Shown here: one piece after another, positions 19,303-23,205 of the stretch
How positions within the stretch are numbered: position 1 is the first letter of the stretch
Layout: each line of letters opens with the position of its first letter
From: Phoronis australis
Lineage: Eukaryota; Phoronida; Phoronidae
Reading direction: 5' to 3'
DNA: 23,205 nucleotides
Assembly: GCA_002633005.1 (NCBI GenBank)
Contig: NMRA01000425.1
Location: 171,523-194,727, forward strand
Notes under the pieces: model-generated
Told to the model about the DNA's origin: nothing
Seen by the model: only the letters and a program-made list of their open reading frames with translations
The model's database searches: none
Made by a program: the position numbers and the translations under genes

Positions 19303-19349
19303 GTGCACCCTAGGAACCAGTGAAATACCTGCTGGTCCTATAGGTGCAC
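19303..19349. repeat. Imperfect 18-bp hairpin
   Basis: GTGCACCCTAGGAACCAG (19303-19320) and CTGGTCCTATAGGTGCAC (19332-19349) are near reverse complements around an 11-base loop. Confidence 0.8.
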
Positions 19350-21634
19350 CGTACTTGCGACTGGCAAACTTGCTGGGGGCACTAGCATAGGGGATCCTAG
19401 ACAGTGTCACCGTCTCAACTAGCACTGGTATGGCCATCCCATAGGCCCTTCATACGCCAGAAGCTTTTCAGCTTATTTTGCCTTACACTGATTAAACCAT
19501 CATTGTTACATGTACCTTATGCTCATAGAGACCTTAGGAGGCTGTTAATGTAGAGTAAATACGGTAGGTCCCTCTTCAAAATGGTTACCGGGAACCAGTT
19601 TTACCCGAATAACAGACAATGTTAGTACTCAGTAATAACTGGTTCCCTTCCAACTGGAACAAATACTCCCGTAATCAAACTTTTTTTGAGCAGTCCTTTG
19701 TTCAGTTGCTCAAATCGGCAACTGGCCATTTTTACTCTGCTCGTGCTAGGAGATATGACTCCTGGCGCAAACATAATCTATTTTCATTGGAATATACCAT
19801 AAATGTTCAACAATCTTGTTAACTTTTCTAAAATGTCATTTCATTTTAGTTTTATGCAGTTTGAAAGATTTTTTATGAAAATTGCAAAAAATCTTTGTTT
19901 CTTGAAATCCCTTCGTGGTAAAGTCAGAATTTTAAAAACAAGTCCTAAAAGATCTTTTGAGGCAAGTACATAAAGCATCGTACCTGAAGGTCTCTCATGA
20001 ATCCAATTGGCCACTTGAAATGTGATATTCCGAAGTCAGCCAAATTTGGCCATTTTTATGGCCTTAAGATTTAAACAACCGTATCCAGCAAGTTAATTCA
20101 TTAATGCAACATACAGGTAAGTAATTTTTTTCTCAGTGGTATCTTTATCTATGATCTCGAGGGAGCTTAAAGTTAATTAAATACTAACCAGTAGCGATGT
20201 CTGGAATTCAAATACTGTAACCAAGAAACCCAACGGAATCAAATTTAACTGGTTTTAAGGCTATGTAGGACATTACAGTCAAGTCTGTATTTAGCCAAAT
20301 ATCAGATCTACAAAACTAGATTTTACTCAGTAAAATTATGTATTTTCTTGTAGTAGAAAATGGGTAGAATTTCATTTTTGACTTGATACGACTCTGCCAT
20401 TAACTGGATCACGTGATATTTCTTTTTAGTAAAATATAGCATCAAAGTGAGATATATTCATATCAAAACAATGACACCAGTAACATGACTAACCATGTAA
20501 AAATTCAAGATGAAATTTCAAAAATGCTGTTACAGTTTTCTGAATTATCGCTTCCTTTTCGTTTATGCAACGTGTGATTTTTTCTGTAAAGATCATGAAT
20601 GTGGTATTTTTGGTAGCCTCTCATGCAAAAGAATATAACAATCTAAAAAGTTTCCATCATCACTTTGGAGTGCATAAAGTATAGTTACTGGAAGTTTCAT
20701 GTGAATCTAATCAGCCATTTTTGAGATATGATGTTTTGAACTTAGCCAAATTTGCACATTTTTGGAGGGTCCTGCGAAACCTAGTGCCCATTCTTAGAAA
20801 GCTGACTTAGCTAAGACAAATCTTAACTGCAGGAAATTTAAGATAAAACTTAATTTGTCATAAGTCTGTTTCAAGAAAGTGATGTTTTAAGTTTGACTTT
20901 AAGTTTTGAATTAGAAGTTTCAAAGTTGGAGATTGAGACAAATCTTAGGTGCAAGTAAAAAATGAACTGAAGTTGGTTGCTTGGAATGGGTGCCTAGTTT
21001 ACTTTTATGGTTCTGAGATAATGATCTAACTCCACTGTTGTAACGGCCTACGTACGTACTTGTCGACCTATGTACGTACTTGTCTTCATGATAGAAATAG
21101 CCATGTCGTTATTGGAATTGTGTGCTCTATATATTTGGCTTTATTTGGAAAGTTAGGAATATAGGCCCATAGGCCTACTTTTGGAACCACAATTATTTTT
21201 TTATGGCTGGTAGAGTTGCCCAAAATGAGCAATCATGGTGGGTACACAAGACTTTTTGAGACACGATACAGAGTTACTGTTTATTACAGCAAGTTTTTGA
21301 CTTATCTACAAAGTAAACTTCAAGAGGCAGTGAGCCCCTACCCATGTGATGATAGAAAACTGAGATCGTGTTTTTGGTGATTTCTGTTGACTTTGTTGTT
21401 AAAATTTCATTGTTTTGCTAAAAAAAACGTGTGTTCTAGTTAGTGTTGAGACCTGAGAGATGTTTGATCTCACTTGTATGTTTTGCTTTTATGCTTTAAA
21501 TATTGAAGCAAAGACAAGAAGTTTTAACAAAGCTTTAAAAAACTTTTCATAGGTTTAAAACAAACTTAAAACAACTTGTTGCAAGCATTTTTCTGCTTCT
21601 GATTTCAAAGTCTATAAGCAAAATTGGTAAATCT
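19350..21634. other. AT-rich intergenic stretch with one diverged direct repeat
   Basis: 19972-20059 and 20676-20765 share an 88-bp framework in direct orientation (GGT.TCATGTGAATC.AAT.GCCA then TTAGCCAAATTTG..CATTTTT). A 20-bp duplication with CTA.GTACGTACTTGTC lies at 21045-21084. Nothing coding was seen. Confidence 0.5.
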
Positions 21635-21658
21635 GGGGTGGGGGGGGAGGGAGGGGGG
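21635..21658 (+). repeat. G-quadruplex-type G-rich run
   Basis: GGGG T GGGGGGGG A GGG A GGGGGG satisfies the four G3+ runs with 1-base loops rule. Folding is inferred, not shown. Confidence 0.85.
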
Positions 21659-22382
21659 CATTTTGCAACTTAGCTTGTGCTTAATCCGAATTCTACAGTG
21701 CTATTGAGGTTACTCTATATCTTTATCTCAAAAAGCTTTTGAAAATTTGAAGTGTGAGATAAGATAAATTAACCCTCATGCTATTATGTTGGGTTGAGTT
21801 TCTAAATATAGTGTGATAATATTTTGTACGCTAATACTTTTTGTTACAAAACTTTGTTGGTATCCTGTTCAGTTGAGACTTTTGTCAGCTATTTTGTGTT
21901 AGCAACATTAGCTTTGTGTCTACTGGAAATGAATTTAGTAAGTTTAAAAGCCTTCAGTATACTGTAGATTCCTTCACCCAAAGCCTGTTATATCCCACCT
22001 CACACAAGAATCAGGGCATTGATAGTCATTTATGCAATGCAATTAACAAGTACAAGCCTGGGGCCTGATAATGGTGCTGATCCTGTGTATTTGAGAAACC
22101 CAGAAATATTCCTGGAAAAATACAAAAAATTGCTTGAAAAATAGGGATTTTTTGTACCAGTTATCACATGGAACAACACTAACACCAGATAATCCTTGTA
22201 ACATTTGACTAGGACAATAGCACAGCATACACAGTTCCATTTAACAACAGAATGACTGAAGAGATTTCCCCAGCTTTACCCCCAGTCTATTCAGGGCTCA
22301 CTGCACATAATCCAGACAGCAACCACTGTGATGAGTGGTGACAGGTATTAGTCTTAAAATCTGTTAGGTGATACGGTAAAGT
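21659..22382. other. AT-rich intergenic stretch, nothing recognised
   Basis: No repeat, RNA gene or coding similarity that I can support. Confidence 0.5.
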
Positions 22383-22521
22383 CGCGTGATTTTCGGACAC
22401 TGAAAATTAATTCCAATAGAAAAAATTCATTCTTGGACGAATCTCGCGAAACATCATTTCTGTGGTGTCCGAATTTGGCGGACCTCCAAATTTGGGTTTC
22501 CGCTAGTGTCCGAATTTCGTG
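22383..22521. mobile_element. Possible small inverted-repeat element
   Basis: The left end GTGATTTTCGGACAC (22386-22400) is an imperfect reverse complement of GTGTCCGAATTTCGTG (22506-22521). An additional GTGTCCGAATTT lies at 22465-22476, and AATTTGG/CCAAATT form a 7-bp stem inside. Boundaries and any target-site duplication are unresolved. Confidence 0.4.
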
Positions 22522-22643
22522 AGTGTACATTATTTCGATGAGCGGTCGTAATATCAACATTGCTGGCTCGTTCATTTGATAGCAGTACAATTGCAGGTAA
22601 ATGAGACTCAAATGGTCTGCGCGATTAATTTTTGAAAATCTGG

Positions 22644-23081
22644 CTTTCCCAATAAGAAATGTGCGCTGTCGACGCACAAGACCGTTCCCGACAAGTGTTG
22701 GTTCTTCTTTTCAAAGATGCGCTTTCTCAATATGAAATATTCGGCTTGCATTGCCGATGCTCAAAAACCGTTCTCGGCAAGTGACGGAATCTTTTCAAAA
22801 CTGCGCTATCTCACTTGAAATATCGGGCTGCGTTGTGAAAAAAGAGTCTTCCTGGTGACAAATATGGGCTTTCCAATGAGTGGGTCTGGTTTGCGTTGTT
22901 GACGCGCATGAAACGCTGCAGACAGCTGATTCTCTTTCGTAAAAATTCGTTTTCTCAATAAAAAAATGTCGAGTTTGCGCTGTCAACGCATTGTTTCCCA
23001 ATAAAAAGCTGGACTTGCGTATTCGACGCACAAAGAGGGTTCCCGACCACTGATCTAAACATGCGCTTTCTCAATTTTAAC
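22644..23081 (+). repeat. Degenerate ~80-bp tandem array
   Basis: Units begin at about 22644, 22722, 22805, 22869, 22950, 22993 and 23065 with CTTTC(T/C)CAATA(A/T)... Each typically continues with GG.CTTGCG.TGTCGACGCAC, then CCGTTCCCGACAAGTG, then TTCTTTTCAAA.ATGCG. Units 3 and 5 are truncated. Frames called across it on the minus strand are unlikely to be genes. Confidence 0.75.
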
Positions 23082-23205
23082 GAATTTTGCATTAAACGTA
23101 ACAGTAATGGATGTGGGATCGATCGAGTTCAATGAAGAAAGTGATGAACAATGACGAGAACATAGCATATATTTATGTTTGTTAAACGTATCCATGCATT
23201 GTCTG

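Noticed and set aside
22354-23031. Minus-strand open frames of 107 and 78 codons at the right edge
   Set aside because: They cross the putative inverted-repeat element and the degenerate tandem array, and they show no protein family pattern.

Overview
The window looks like nuclear DNA from an invertebrate animal. It has short exons with GT-AG splice sites, 0.2-2.9 kb AT-rich introns, many minisatellites, small inverted-repeat (MITE-like) elements and a tRNA-derived SINE. The best organism guess is a non-vertebrate bilaterian, perhaps a marine deuterostome or lophotrochozoan. The sequence alone does not fix the phylum.

The one gene I can support runs on the minus strand from the start codon at 11902 leftwards to at least 2668, and it continues off the left edge. 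It is an RPRD2-type gene (regulation of nuclear pre-mRNA domain-containing protein). Eight coding exons were placed by matching splice sites and reading phase: 11704-11902, 11355-11484, 9765-9865, 9517-9569, 8173-8299, 5097-5272, 3679-4000 and 2668-2739. Joined, they give about 393 residues: an RNA polymerase II CTD-interacting domain (CID, about residues 20-145), a helical coiled-coil region (about 160-290), an acidic Ser/Pro-rich tail with a DMELSD box, and the start of a basic, Ser/His/Arg-rich segment. An in-frame TGA two codons before the ATG fixes the start.

The introns and left flank hold most of the recognisable repeats. These are a 40-bp minisatellite (1107-1421), a tRNA-headed SINE (2072-2360), a MITE family (2760-2904, 4357-4506, 4647-4790), a composite repeat block (5959-7563) with repeated CTCF-consensus-like motifs and a triplicated 51-bp segment, a 93-bp duplication (8361-8543), a 21-bp minisatellite (8713-8880) and a dimeric GC-rich hairpin element (11148-11295).

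Right of the gene (11903-23205) I could not confirm any protein-coding gene. About 11903-12600 is the 5' flank and probable promoter. Beyond it are a 22-bp minisatellite, a long GT microsatellite, a long diverged inverted repeat (17211-17402 / 17798-17982), a G-quadruplex-type run (21635-21658), a putative inverted-repeat element (22383-22521) and a degenerate ~80-bp tandem array (22644-23081). The rest looks like intergenic DNA. No CRISPR array, phage, operon or obviously new multi-gene system is visible. The most unusual signal is the repeat family that carries the CTCF-like sites.
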